Positions 26,657 to 35,159 of a stretch of 64,000 bases of DNA are shown in pieces. Source of the stretch: Alphaproteobacteria bacterium. GTDB taxonomy: Bacteria > Pseudomonadota > Alphaproteobacteria > Rhizobiales > JAJFHC01. The DNA lies in the NCBI GenBank assembly GCA_021775805.1, contig JAJFHD010000060.1, positions 1-64,000 on the forward strand. The letters run 5' to 3'. The notes under the pieces were generated by a model that was not told the origin of the DNA, did no database searches, and saw only the letters and a program-made list of their open reading frames with translations. Numbering within the stretch: position 1 is the stretch's first letter; each line of letters starts with the position of its first letter. Position numbers and translations under genes: made by a program.

Positions 26657-27667
26657 ATGGATTCCATGGATAAATTTTTGACGGTGCTACGCGCTGCAGG
26701 AGAAAAGACCAGGCTGCGGCTGTTGTTTGTCCTGTCTCATGGCGAGTTGAACGTCAAGGAATTGACGCAGATTCTTGGCCAGAGCCAGCCACGCATCAGC
26801 CGTCATCTCAAACTGCTGTGCGAGGCGGGATTGCTGGAGCGGCACCGGGAGGGGAGCTGGGTTCTCTTTCGGCTCGCCGATGACCTCGACGCCGGCCGGA
26901 TGGCGAGACTGATCGTCGAAAATGTACCGGCGAACGATAAGACCACCCTGCGGGACCTGTCGCGGCTGGAGACCGTGCGCGAGACACGCAGGCGCCAGGC
27001 AGCGGAATATTTCAATGAACATGCCGGCGACTGGGACACAATTCGATCTCTCCATATCGATGAAGCCGATGTTGAGCAGGCCATGTTGGAGGTTCTCGGC
27101 GGTGACAGGTTGGGAGACCTGCTCGACCTCGGTACCGGAACGGGCCGGGTGCTTGAGCTTTTCGCCGAGAATTCCGACAGCGCGGTGGGCATCGATTCGT
27201 CACACGAGATGCTGACCTATGCCAGGGCAAACCTGCAGAAAGGCGGATTTGGCCATTGTCAGGTTCGGCACGGTGATTTGTACAACCTGCCCTACGACAA
27301 TTGTTCGAAAGACGTGGTGATCTTTCACCAGGTTCTCCATTTTCTGGATGATCCGCTTGCCGCACTGTTTGAGGCGGCAAGAGTGCTCAAACCCGGCGGA
27401 CGATTGCTGATTGCGGATTTTGCACCGCACGAACTTGAGTTTCTGCGCGATCAACATGCACACCGGCGGCTTGGAATATCCGAAATCCAGATGGAGGGCT
27501 GGTTTTCGGAAGCAGGGCTGTCCCTGGTGCGTCGCGTGGCGCTGCCGCCGTCCGGTTCGTCTCAGGGAGAAGGGTTGACCGTCACACTATGGCTTTCGGT
27601 GCTTTCCGGTGAGACCGATGCGCTGCAAATAATGACCCAACGCGAAGAAAACGAGGACGTTCAATGA
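26657..27667 (+). CDS. ArsR-family regulator fused to a SAM-dependent methyltransferase domain
   Basis: A 336-residue two-domain protein. Residues 1-95 form an ArsR-type winged helix (TRLRLLFVLSHGELNVKEL, then GQSQPRISRHLKLLCEAGLL) without the metal-binding cysteines of metal sensors. Residues about 115-310 are a class I methyltransferase with the SAM motif LLDLGTGTGRVLELF and an acidic strand-end in VGIDSSHEM. Such fusions next to metF are known in alphaproteobacteria and are thought to sense the methylation state, the methyltransferase fold serving as a SAM or SAH receptor. The gene overlaps metF by four bases (ATGA), so the two are co-translated. No strong ribosome site is seen; an ATG at 26666 is an alternative start. 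Confidence 0.88.
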   Translation: MDSMDKFLTVLRAAGEKTRLRLLFVLSHGELNVKELTQILGQSQPRISRHLKLLCEAGLLERHREGSWVLFRLADDLDAGRMARLIVENVPANDKTTLRDLSRLETVRETRRRQAAEYFNEHAGDWDTIRSLHIDEADVEQAMLEVLGGDRLGDLLDLGTGTGRVLELFAENSDSAVGIDSSHEMLTYARANLQKGGFGHCQVRHGDLYNLPYDNCSKDVVIFHQVLHFLDDPLAALFEAARVLKPGGRLLIADFAPHELEFLRDQHAHRRLGISEIQMEGWFSEAGLSLVRRVALPPSGSSQGEGLTVTLWLSVLSGETDALQIMTQREENEDVQ

Positions 27668-28575
27668 CAAACTTGAATGAAAGCGGACGAAACAGACGTG
27701 GTGGCCTGCCGAATACGCCGCAGGTGTCCTTCGAGTTTTTTCCGCCAACGGGTACGCAGAACGAAAGCAACCTGTGGCGGACCGTGAGTAAACTTGAACC
27801 GATGATGCCCCGTTTCGTTTCGGTTACGTACGGTGCCGGCGGCAGCACGCGCGAGGGAACACTTAAGACCGTTGGCCGGATCGTGTCGGAAACCTCACTT
27901 CAGGCGGCGGCGCATCTGACCTGTGTCGGAGCGTCACGCCGGGAAGTCGACGAGGTCATCAGGGAAATGCGGGAAACGGGCATCAGGCACATTGTCGCTC
28001 TGAGAGGTGACGCTCCTGCCGCAAGTGAGGGGTATCGTCCGCATCGGGAAGGTTACGCCAATGCCGCTCAACTGGTTGACGGCATCAAGCGCATTGGAGA
28101 TTTCGAAGTTTCCGTTGCCGCCTATCCCGAAAAACACCCCGAGTCGCCGTCGATTGAAGCCGACCTTGCGATGTTGCAGGCCAAGGTCGATGCCGGCGCC
28201 ACCCGGGCCATAACGCAATTCTTCTTTTCCAATGATGCCTACTACCGGTATGTGGATAAAGTCAGGGCAAGAGGCATAAACATCCCGATCGTTCCCGGCC
28301 TGTTGCCGATTACCAACCTGGGCAAGGCAAGAATGTTCGCAGAGCGGTGCGGCGCATCCCTGCCTCAACATTTTGTTTCGCGATTTGAAGGCCTCGATGA
28401 CGATCCCCAGTCCAGAATGCTGGTAGCGGCCGCTGTCGCCGCCGAACAGGTGACCAGCCTGGTGGAGCAAGGGGTAGACGCCTTTCATCTTTACACCCTC
28501 AACAGATCCGAACTTGCGTTTGCCATTTGCCGCCTGCTCGGGCTTGGTGTCTCAAAGGTTCCTGAAGCGGCCTGA
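27664..28575 (+). CDS. metF: 5,10-methylenetetrahydrofolate reductase
   Basis: A 303-residue FAD-dependent reductase making 5-methyl-THF for methionine synthesis. Family features are SFEFFPPTGTQNE at the N-terminus with the catalytic Glu, FVSVTYGAGGSTREGT, HLTCVGASRREVDEV, and the folate-binding loop IVALRGD followed by CQ-region equivalents. The C-terminal part ITQFFFSNDAYYRYVDKVRA matches the flavin-barrel end. Length is standard for the bacterial enzyme. It is translationally coupled to the upstream ArsR-methyltransferase regulator and ends before a strong terminator; no metH is adjacent in this window. Confidence 0.94.
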   Translation: MTNLNESGRNRRGGLPNTPQVSFEFFPPTGTQNESNLWRTVSKLEPMMPRFVSVTYGAGGSTREGTLKTVGRIVSETSLQAAAHLTCVGASRREVDEVIREMRETGIRHIVALRGDAPAASEGYRPHREGYANAAQLVDGIKRIGDFEVSVAAYPEKHPESPSIEADLAMLQAKVDAGATRAITQFFFSNDAYYRYVDKVRARGINIPIVPGLLPITNLGKARMFAERCGASLPQHFVSRFEGLDDDPQSRMLVAAAVAAEQVTSLVEQGVDAFHLYTLNRSELAFAICRLLGLGVSKVPEAA

Positions 28576-28668
28576 AGGCGTCATCGAGGGATCTGATGCC
28601 TTGCGTCCGGGCGTCTGTGCCTCAGCATTAACCTGAATTGGCAAAGCCCACATGGAGGGCTCAAACGA

Positions 28669-28696
28669 AACAGGCCCGGCATCCGCCGGGCCTGTT
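28669..28696. terminator. GC-rich hairpin terminator downstream of metF
   Basis: A perfect 12-bp stem (28669-28680 and 28685-28696, core CAGGCCCGGC) with an ATCC loop. It lies 93 bases after the metF stop and 36 bases past the stop of the small convergent ORF, so it can serve both transcripts. The T content after it is weak on both strands. Confidence 0.65.
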
Positions 28697-28732
28697 CCTA
28701 AATTGGAGTTCAAGGGGTTTTTGTTAACGTCT

Positions 28733-28816
28733 TCAAACCATTCCAACAATCAGTGCGCCGACGAAACCAAATGCCGCGATGGCTGCCAGCATATTCAGTT
28801 TGCTTTGAAGGGCCAT
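28733..28816 (-). CDS. 27-residue single-pass membrane microprotein
   Basis: A short ORF below usual gene-calling limits. It begins at ATG 28816 preceded by a strong ribosome site (GAGGAGG, eight bases upstream) and ends with TGA at 28733-28735. After a short polar start (MALQSKL) the rest, NMLAAIAAFGFVGALIVGMV, is one hydrophobic helix. It has its own upstream leader and shares a terminator with metF. The coding evidence is the ribosome site plus an uninterrupted, compositionally clean membrane helix. No family assigned; it could be a small subunit of a membrane complex. Confidence 0.6.
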   Translation of the reverse strand: MALQSKLNMLAAIAAFGFVGALIVGMV

Positions 28817-29139
28817 GGAAAAGCCTCCTCTTCCGTTCTCCCTGACTGGAGTCTAGGCGGAAAACCATGGCGGAAATAAGAAAATTCGTTGTTGCAGCGC
28901 ATCATTGATGTGCGATGCAACATAGCTGTTGCGGTAACATGTTGGGGTTGTTCCACGATACCCGGCCATGACGGATCCGGTTGCGCGACGAATTATGCGC
29001 TGCATCGGGCGGGTTGGAGATGCTGTCTCGATGGTCTTCGCGAAATTGTACAAAATGACCGTTTGATCGAATCTCGATTACGGCGCCTTTCGTCCTGCCC
29101 ACATGCTCCGACGTTTCAGTGCGCAGGCATGACAGTGGC

Positions 29140-29531
29140 AAACAAATTCGGAGACTGGTTGTTGCCGTAAGAGAAGGCTAGGTCTCATTTACTGTTCCTG
29201 GTCGTGTGCTTTCGAGTTTTTCTCGCTATTGAGTTAATCTGTATTGTAACAATATTGTCAGATTAAGCGATGCGATCGTAAAATATTTATTGATTCTGTC
29301 GAAATAATGCAACTCAAGCCTTTGGAGAAAACTTGGATAGCGCAACGACAGGTTGTATTCAGTAGTGATAACTGTAGAAACAGTACGATCAATCTGAATG
29401 AGGTTCTCAACTTATGGTTGAAAAGTGGCGAATTTGGTAAACTCTACAACCTGCAATTTATGAATTTGAAACCAGCAATGCGTTTTTGCGGGGTATTGGA
29501 TTTCGCAAACAATTTCTAAACAAATTCGGAG
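29140..29531. repeat. 14-base direct repeat bracketing an AT-rich segment
   Basis: AAACAAATTCGGAG occurs at 29140-29153 and again at 29518-29531, 378 bases apart. The AT-rich segment between them looks different from its flanks. Such a pair could be the footprint of an insertion or deletion by recombination; there is no transposase. Confidence 0.45.
29234..29266. promoter_or_regulatory. Nested palindromes, possible operator
   Basis: Outer arms TTAATCTG (29234-29241) and CAGATTAA (29259-29266) enclose ATTGT-A-ACAAT (29243-29253) and the 10-bp palindrome ACAATATTGT (29249-29258). The arrangement suits a dimeric repressor or activator upstream of the orphan gene at 29564. It is short for an RNA structure. 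No matching regulator is identified. Confidence 0.4.
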
Positions 29532-29563
29532 TAAGGTCTTTACGATCACAGGGTGGGTAACCT

Positions 29564-30160
29564 ATGTCGGGGCAACCCAAGGCGGGGCAAATGCCGAATT
29601 TGTACAAGTTTGCAGATGACCAAAGTACCGACGATGAGGAAAGCCGGGCAGGCGTCGACAGCGGGCCGGGCGCCGATCTTCAAGAGCCAGCGGCTGATAC
29701 CGAATTCGCAAGCCTCGTTGCGGAAACAATTGAGCTGTTCGCCAATCGTGGCATTGCGGCGCGTGACATGGCGCCCCTTTTTCGGCTTCAAGATGTCCTG
29801 AGACGGCGCACGGTAGAAGCCAGGGCGCCTTCGATTGAGCGCGGAGACTGTACACTGGCCAATGAAGTGCTACTCGGCCGGGCCTGCCTGGTCATTGATT
29901 TGATGACGTTTGCCGGCGAGACGTCCGAGAAGGCAGCGCAATCAATCTCCCGGCAACTTTCCGCGGCGAATGTCCGGTTTCCTGACCAGGGAGGCGATGT
30001 CCGCGCCTGGAAAAGACTTTTGAACTTCCGTTCGGCCTTGCTTCACGGCTCAAAACTCGAGCACGCCGAGGCGCGCGACGCCTATGGCGACTTCAAGAAC
30101 GAACTCAACGATGTACCGGCAGACCGGCGCGTTCAGTACGCCCTCGGCCACTTCATTTGA
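29564..30160 (+). CDS. Hypothetical protein, unknown family
   Basis: A 198-residue acidic, soluble protein with no signal peptide or membrane segment. The first 45 residues are disordered-looking and rich in D, S, G and A. Residues 50-198 look mainly alpha-helical, for example DMAPLFRLQDVLRRRTVEA and NFRSALLHGSKLEHAEARDAY. I recognise no catalytic motif. GC content and codon use look like the core genome, unlike the AT-rich DNA just upstream. An ATG at 29591 is an alternative start. It stands alone, with a remnant region downstream, so context gives no role. Confidence 0.6.
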   Translation: MSGQPKAGQMPNLYKFADDQSTDDEESRAGVDSGPGADLQEPAADTEFASLVAETIELFANRGIAARDMAPLFRLQDVLRRRTVEARAPSIERGDCTLANEVLLGRACLVIDLMTFAGETSEKAAQSISRQLSAANVRFPDQGGDVRAWKRLLNFRSALLHGSKLEHAEARDAYGDFKNELNDVPADRRVQYALGHFI

Positions 30161-30449
30161 GGCCCAAAGCGCTCCGCGTTTGATCGTACTCATCAACACA
30201 ATGCATGGCTGCACAATGCCCTCAAAACTGTCAGACACGCGCGTGACACGTGCATCTCCAGAATAGCAACGCCGGAGGTCCTCGTGTCGGCGCACGAGAA
30301 CGACAATCAATAAGGGCGGCATAACCACCGCTCTGGTGATGCTATGCCGATCAGCGTCAGGAATGAATCCCATCGATCGCAACATGCGTTGGAGAAACTC
30401 CATTCAGTTCGGACGGTTACGGAGAGGTTCTCAGATTCAGATTCCGGTT

Positions 30450-30890
30450 TCAGAGGTTCATCTGGTAGGACGCCGCAACGTAGCGGAATCCCGTATCCCC
30501 GGTTTCAAGATACCCAATCGCCGGGCAGGGCATGTGATATCCCGTAAACGGCACCTTGTCGGCGGCAAGCCCGGTGATACCGGAAACGACTTCCCCTTCG
30601 TTCTTCAGAAAAGTCATCTTTTCGGCAATCGGCACGACGTTTGACTTAAACCAGAGTGGCGATGCGCTTGCGGCCGCCGTTCAGAAGATCCTTGTTCGAC
30701 CAGAAATTGTATTCGGCTTCGCCGGTCATATAACGGGCAATGGCAACCAGCGGATTGCCATCCTCCATCAGGCCGCGGATGTGATCGAGGTGGAGATGGG
30801 TGAGCACCACCATATCGATCTGGTCGGTCTTGTAACCGGCCGATCCCTGAAGCGATGCCAAACGACCTGCCGGCGGCCTCCTGCAAAAGT
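30450..30890 (-). pseudogene. Remnant of a metallo-beta-lactamase-fold hydrolase
   Basis: Two minus-strand frames read as one MBL-fold protein broken by a one-base frameshift. The first (to about 30646) contains AGRLASLQGSAGYK and the metal motif THLHLDHIRGL, and runs to GGRKRIATLV. The reading then continues in another frame as KSNVVPIAEKMTFLKNEGEV. An extra A in the AAA at 30648-30650 explains the shift. The N-terminal 80-100 residues normally before HxHxDH are missing, and after ITGLAAD the sequence no longer follows the family (no second His motif). It therefore looks truncated at both ends. It lies directly after the cupin gene on the same strand, suggesting a decayed former operon partner. 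Confidence 0.75.
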
Positions 30891-30894
30891 GATC

Positions 30895-31368
30895 TTACGC
30901 GAGATCAGTGCCGTCTTTTCGGGTAAAACGTGCGCCTTCGTAGCGGCCTGCCAGGACGTGGAGATCATCGTCGGGATAATTGCCTTCGTCGCGCATGTCG
31001 CGACTGCCGATTTCCAGGACCGTCGCGGGCTGATCGGAGCGGTTTACCAGGCAGTGGCCATTGGCGATGCCGGCTGGAAAACCGGCGCACATGCCTGCCG
31101 TCAACTGCTCTTCGCCGGCGTCTGTGATAAGTGTCAGGGTGCCGGAGATGATGTAGACGAACTCGTCCTCATGGCTGTGCCAATGCCGCAGCGCCGATGC
31201 CGAACCGGGTGCAATTTCGGTTAAATTTACGCCAAACTGAGTCAATCCGAAGACGTCGCCGAGCGCCCTTTTTGCACGGCCTTGCGTGGTGTTCTTGAAC
31301 TCGCCGGGATAGCTCGATCCGGTTTTCTGCGGGACGGAAGCGGCGGCTAGCGCTACGGGTTTTGACAT
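30895..31368 (-). CDS. Cupin-domain protein
   Basis: A 157-residue single-cupin protein. Motif 1 is HWHSHEDEFVYIISG (two His and a Glu as metal ligands) and motif 2 is around FPAGIANGHCLVNRSD, with the last His. This is a complete metal site, but small cupins have many functions, from isomerases to dioxygenases and binding proteins. A clear ribosome site (AGGAG, about six bases) precedes the ATG. It follows the 5-oxoprolinase-type gene by 40 bases on the same strand, so co-transcription is likely. Downstream is the MBL remnant. Confidence 0.85.
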   Translation of the reverse strand: MSKPVALAAASVPQKTGSSYPGEFKNTTQGRAKRALGDVFGLTQFGVNLTEIAPGSASALRHWHSHEDEFVYIISGTLTLITDAGEEQLTAGMCAGFPAGIANGHCLVNRSDQPATVLEIGSRDMRDEGNYPDDDLHVLAGRYEGARFTRKDGTDLA

Positions 31369-31408
31369 GTCGAGGCTCCTGATGGAATTTTGGCACCATG
31401 TGTATTAT

Positions 31409-34400
31409 CTAGCTGCTTTTGCCGAAACCGCCACCGCTTGGTGTCTTGATTATTATGGTTTCACCGGCATCGAGGACTGTTTGGTCGCAACCCTCCAGGC
31501 GCTCAACAGTGCCATCGAGACGCCGGACCGAGTTTTCTCCGCACTCGCCGGGGTTCCCGTCTTCTAGGCCGAAGGGGGGAATGCGCCGGTGACCGGTGAG
31601 CAGCGAACAGTCCATGTGTTCGAGAAACCGGATTTTGCGGAGTGTCCCGTCACCGCCATTGAAGCGTCCGCGCCCGCCGGAACCGGGGCGAATTTCAAAG
31701 CTTTCCAGAAGAACCGGGAAACGCCACTCGAGGATTTCCGGATCGGTGAGGCGGGTATTGGTCATGTGTGTGTGAACACCGCTGGTGCCGTGATGAGTGG
31801 GACCGGCCCCGGACCCGCCACAGATCGTTTCATAATATTGATGGGTGTCGTTGCCGAAGTTGAGGTTGTTCATGGTGCCTTGGGCCGCCGCCAACGCACC
31901 CAGCGCACCAAACAGGGTGTCGGTGACGGCCTGGCTGGTTTCCACATTGCCGGCGACGACGGCCGCGGGATATTTCGGCGACAGCATGCAGTCTTCAGGG
32001 ATGACGATGTTGATCGGTTTGAGGCAGCCGGCGTTCATCGGTATTTCGTCGTCGACCATGCAGCGGAAGACATAAAGGACGGCCGCCCGGGTGACCGGTT
32101 CCGGGGCGTTGAAATTAGTCTTCTGTTGGGGACTCGTGCCGGTGAAGTCGACGGTTGCCGAACGGGCTGTCTTGTCGACGGAAATCTTCACCTTGATGAT
32201 CGTGCCCTGATCCAGTTCATATTCGAACGAACAGTCCTTGAGGGCATCGATGACACGCCGGACACTTTCCTCTGCATTGTCCTGGACGTGCTGCATGTAG
32301 GCGTGGACGACCTCGAGGCCGAAATGGTCGACCATCTTGCGAAGCTCCTGGACGCCTTTTTCGTTGGCGGCGATCTGGGCCTTCAGGTCGGCAATGTTCT
32401 GAACCGGATTTCTGCAGGGATACTGGCCGCTTGAGAGCAGTTCCTGCAGTTCTGATTCACAGAACCGGCCACGATCGACGAGTTTGAAATTGTCGATCAG
32501 TACGCCTTCCTCTTCGATGCTGGTTGCCCTGGGCGACATGGAGCCGGGAGCCACGCCGCCAACGTCGGCGTGATGGCCCCGGCTGGCGACGTAGAACAGG
32601 ATGGTTGTGTCATCGTCGTCGAACACCGGTGTTACAACCGTAATATCGGGCAGGTGGGTGCCGCCATTGTAGGGTGCGTTCAGGACATAGACGTCGCCGG
32701 GAGCCATGGCGGTTCTGTTGTTGGCAATGATCGTTTGAACGCTCTTGTCCATCGAGCCCAGATGCACAGGCATGTGAGGGGCGTTCGCGATCAGTTCACC
32801 GTCGAGGTCGAAGATTGCACAGGAGAAATCCAGCCGCTCCTTGATGTTTACCGAATACGCCGTGTTGGCCAAGATCACTCCCATCTGTTCGGCGATGCTC
32901 ATGAACAGATTGTTGAAAATTTCGAGCATGACCGGATCGGCATGGGTGCCGATGGCCGCCGTTCGGTTCAGCGGCGTGGTTCTGATCATGAGCAGATGGA
33001 GCTTGGCGGTGATCTCGGCTGTCCAGCCATCCTCAACGACAATAGTGCCATGCGGCTCTATGATCACGGCGGGCCCTGTCACTTTCTGGCCGGGCAACAG
33101 CTTCTGGCGATTGAACACCGGCGCATCGTGCCAGCGGCCATCGGAAAAGAAACGGGTCTCGCTCTGCAGTTCTGCCTGTTGATCCGACAGCGGAAACTCC
33201 TGTTCGCTAATTTCAGCGCCGCCGCCAACCGTTTCGACGGAGAGCGCCTCTATGATGATGTCCTTTTCCGGTGTGACAAAGCCGAAACGCTGCAGGTGGG
33301 CCGCTTCGAAGCGCTCTCGCATGACAAGATCGCTGTCCTGCTCCACGATCAGGGCGTTGTCGGTCCCCTGATAGCGCAGGTGGGCGCGTGCGAAGGTTTG
33401 CGTATCGCTTTCAGCAATTCCCTGTTGCGCCAGCACTTTCCGGTTTTCCGGTGCGATCTCTTCAAGCAGCTGACTTGTGTAGGCACTGCTGTCTTGATCG
33501 AGCACCCGTTCAATCGCACGGTCGGTGTTGGTTCTGATATCGGCAAGTCCCATGCCGTAGGCCGACAGGATGCCGGCATGGGGATGAATCATGATCCGGG
33601 TCATGCCGAGAACATCGGCGATCGAACAGGCATGCTGACCGCCGGCCCCGCCGAAACAGGTCAAGGCATATTCCGTAACATCGTAGCCGCGCTGTACCGA
33701 AATGCGTTTGATTGCGTTTGCCATGTTTTCCACGGCAATTCGTCGAAAACCTTCGGCAACTTCTTCGCAGGGGCGGCCGTCGCCGATTTCGCTCGCGAGA
33801 CCTTCAAAGGCTTCGCGAACCGCATCCTTGTCGAGGGTTTCATTGCCGTTGGGACCGAATATCGCCGGAAAAAAGTCAGGATTGATCTTGCCGAGCATCA
33901 GATTGGCGTCGGTGACCGAGAGGGGGCCGCCGCGGCGATAACATTTCGGGCCCGGATTGGCGCCTGACGAGTCCGGACCGACGCGAAAGCGGGAACCGTC
34001 AAAATGCAGGATTGAGCCACCTCCGGCCGCCACAGTGTGGATCTGCATCATCGGTGCCCGCATGCGGATCCCGGCGACTTCGGTTTCGAAAGTCCGCTCA
34101 TATTCACCGTCATAATGAGATACGTCGGTCGACGTGCCGCCCATGTCGAAGCCGATGATCTTGTTCAGGCCGGCCATGCCACTGGTCTCCACAGCGCCGA
34201 CAACGCCGCCTGCCGGGCCTGAAAGGATGGCATCCTTACCCTGAAACAGACTGGCCGCCGTCAGGCCTCCATGGGATTGCATGAACATGAGCCGGCAGCC
34301 TGAGCGATCGCTATCGAGTTCGCCGGCAACCTGTTCTACATAGCGCCGCAGTATCGGGGACAGGTAGGCATCGACAACCGTGGTGTCGCCACGCCCGACA

Positions 34401-35023
34401 AACTTCATGAGCGGGCTGACCTCATGGCTGACGGAGACCTGGGTGAAGCCGATCTCACGGGCAAGGTCCGCCATACGCGCTTCGTGATCGTGATAGCGGT
34501 AGCCATGCATGAAGATGATGGCGACGGCGCGGATGCCGGACTGGAAGGCCGCCTCCATCTGCGGTTTTGCATCTGTGACATCGAGTGCGGTTTCAATGGT
34601 GCCGTCAGCCATGACCCGCTCGTCGACCTCGACAACACGCTCGTACAGCATTTCCGGCAACACGATATGCCGGTCGAAAAGCCGGGGACGGGCCTGATAA
34701 CCAAGGCGCAGGCCGTCGCGGAATCCACGGGTCGTGACCAGAAGGGTGCGGTCCCCTTTGCGTTCAAGCAACGCGTTTGTTGCGACCGTGGTGCCCATCT
34801 TGACAGCGTCGATCTCGCCTGAGGGCATTGGCTGACCGGCCTCGACGCCCATCAGATCGCGAATGCCCTGAATAGCGGCGTCACGGTAGTTCTCCGGATT
34901 TTCCGAGAGCAGCTTGTGGGCCCTGATTTCGCCCTGCGGTGTTCTGCCGACGATATCTGTGAACGTGCCGCCGCGGTCGACCCAAAATTGCCAACCGGAT
35001 GTTGTTGCTGCATCGTTCGCCAT
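31409..35023 (-). CDS. Fused hydantoinase/5-oxoprolinase (HyuA-HyuB)
   Basis: A 1204-residue ATP-dependent enzyme of the 5-oxoprolinase/hydantoinase family. The N-terminal half is HyuA-like ([12 protein letters not shown] near residue 15, [28 protein letters not shown]). From about residue 690 it is HyuB-like ([50 protein letters not shown]). Both parts are full length and fused, as in eukaryotic and many bacterial 5-oxoprolinases, which open 5-oxoproline to glutamate. Hydantoin or other cyclic amides remain possible. I start at ATG 35023, nine bases after AGGA, not the TTG two codons earlier. The promoter carries a palindrome. A cupin gene follows. Confidence 0.9.
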   Translation of the reverse strand: MANDAATTSGWQFWVDRGGTFTDIVGRTPQGEIRAHKLLSENPENYRDAAIQGIRDLMGVEAGQPMPSGEIDAVKMGTTVATNALLERKGDRTLLVTTRGFRDGLRLGYQARPRLFDRHIVLPEMLYERVVEVDERVMADGTIETALDVTDAKPQMEAAFQSGIRAVAIIFMHGYRYHDHEARMADLAREIGFTQVSVSHEVSPLMKFVGRGDTTVVDAYLSPILRRYVEQVAGELDSDRSGCRLMFMQSHGGLTAASLFQGKDAILSGPAGGVVGAVETSGMAGLNKIIGFDMGGTSTDVSHYDGEYERTFETEVAGIRMRAPMMQIHTVAAGGGSILHFDGSRFRVGPDSSGANPGPKCYRRGGPLSVTDANLMLGKINPDFFPAIFGPNGNETLDKDAVREAFEGLASEIGDGRPCEEVAEGFRRIAVENMANAIKRISVQRGYDVTEYALTCFGGAGGQHACSIADVLGMTRIMIHPHAGILSAYGMGLADIRTNTDRAIERVLDQDSSAYTSQLLEEIAPENRKVLAQQGIAESDTQTFARAHLRYQGTDNALIVEQDSDLVMRERFEAAHLQRFGFVTPEKDIIIEALSVETVGGGAEISEQEFPLSDQQAELQSETRFFSDGRWHDAPVFNRQKLLPGQKVTGPAVIIEPHGTIVVEDGWTAEITAKLHLLMIRTTPLNRTAAIGTHADPVMLEIFNNLFMSIAEQMGVILANTAYSVNIKERLDFSCAIFDLDGELIANAPHMPVHLGSMDKSVQTIIANNRTAMAPGDVYVLNAPYNGGTHLPDITVVTPVFDDDDTTILFYVASRGHHADVGGVAPGSMSPRATSIEEEGVLIDNFKLVDRGRFCESELQELLSSGQYPCRNPVQNIADLKAQIAANEKGVQELRKMVDHFGLEVVHAYMQHVQDNAEESVRRVIDALKDCSFEYELDQGTIIKVKISVDKTARSATVDFTGTSPQQKTNFNAPEPVTRAAVLYVFRCMVDDEIPMNAGCLKPINIVIPEDCMLSPKYPAAVVAGNVETSQAVTDTLFGALGALAAAQGTMNNLNFGNDTHQYYETICGGSGAGPTHHGTSGVHTHMTNTRLTDPEILEWRFPVLLESFEIRPGSGGRGRFNGGDGTLRKIRFLEHMDCSLLTGHRRIPPFGLEDGNPGECGENSVRRLDGTVERLEGCDQTVLDAGETIIIKTPSGGGFGKSS

Positions 35024-35060
35024 GGCCAAAATTCCTGTGTGGGACCGCCTAAGAGATTGC

Positions 35061-35092
35061 TGTATAACTTATCGACAATTTGTCGACAAATT
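35061..35092 (-). promoter_or_regulatory. Promoter with overlapping palindromic operator upstream of the 5-oxoprolinase-type gene
   Basis: On the minus strand, TTGTCG (35089-35084) and TATACA (35066-35061) are separated by exactly 17 bases and fit a sigma-70-like promoter about 30-40 bases before the start codon. The -35 box lies inside a 16-bp perfect palindrome AATTTGTCGACAAATT (35077-35092), which overlaps a second one, TCGACAA-T-TTGTCGA (35072-35086). A TTGTCGACAA core resembles GntR-family operators, so repression of the gene by such a regulator is inferred. Confidence 0.55.
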
Positions 35093-35159
35093 ATTTCTGA
35101 TGAAGAGGCGGACTGGAGCGGATAAAAGTAGGTACAGCAATTGCTGCAGTCGGGGTGGG

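Larger units (their letters stand above)
28817..29563. other. Long non-coding stretch, partly AT-rich
   Basis: 747 bases without a supported gene. The left part should hold the promoter of the 27-residue ORF. The part from about 29170 to 29560 is AT-rich and contains nested palindromes at 29234-29266 and a 14-base direct repeat AAACAAATTCGGAG at 29140-29153 and 29518-29531. A 70-codon frame at 29307-29519 has no ribosome site and no recognisable family. Confidence 0.5.

Noticed and set aside
29307-29519. 70-codon plus-strand frame
   Set aside because: No ribosome site, AT-rich DNA, and no recognisable protein family; it may be chance.
32570-33967. 465-codon plus-strand frame
   Set aside because: Antisense to the HyuA half of the 5-oxoprolinase-type gene, which has clear motifs throughout.
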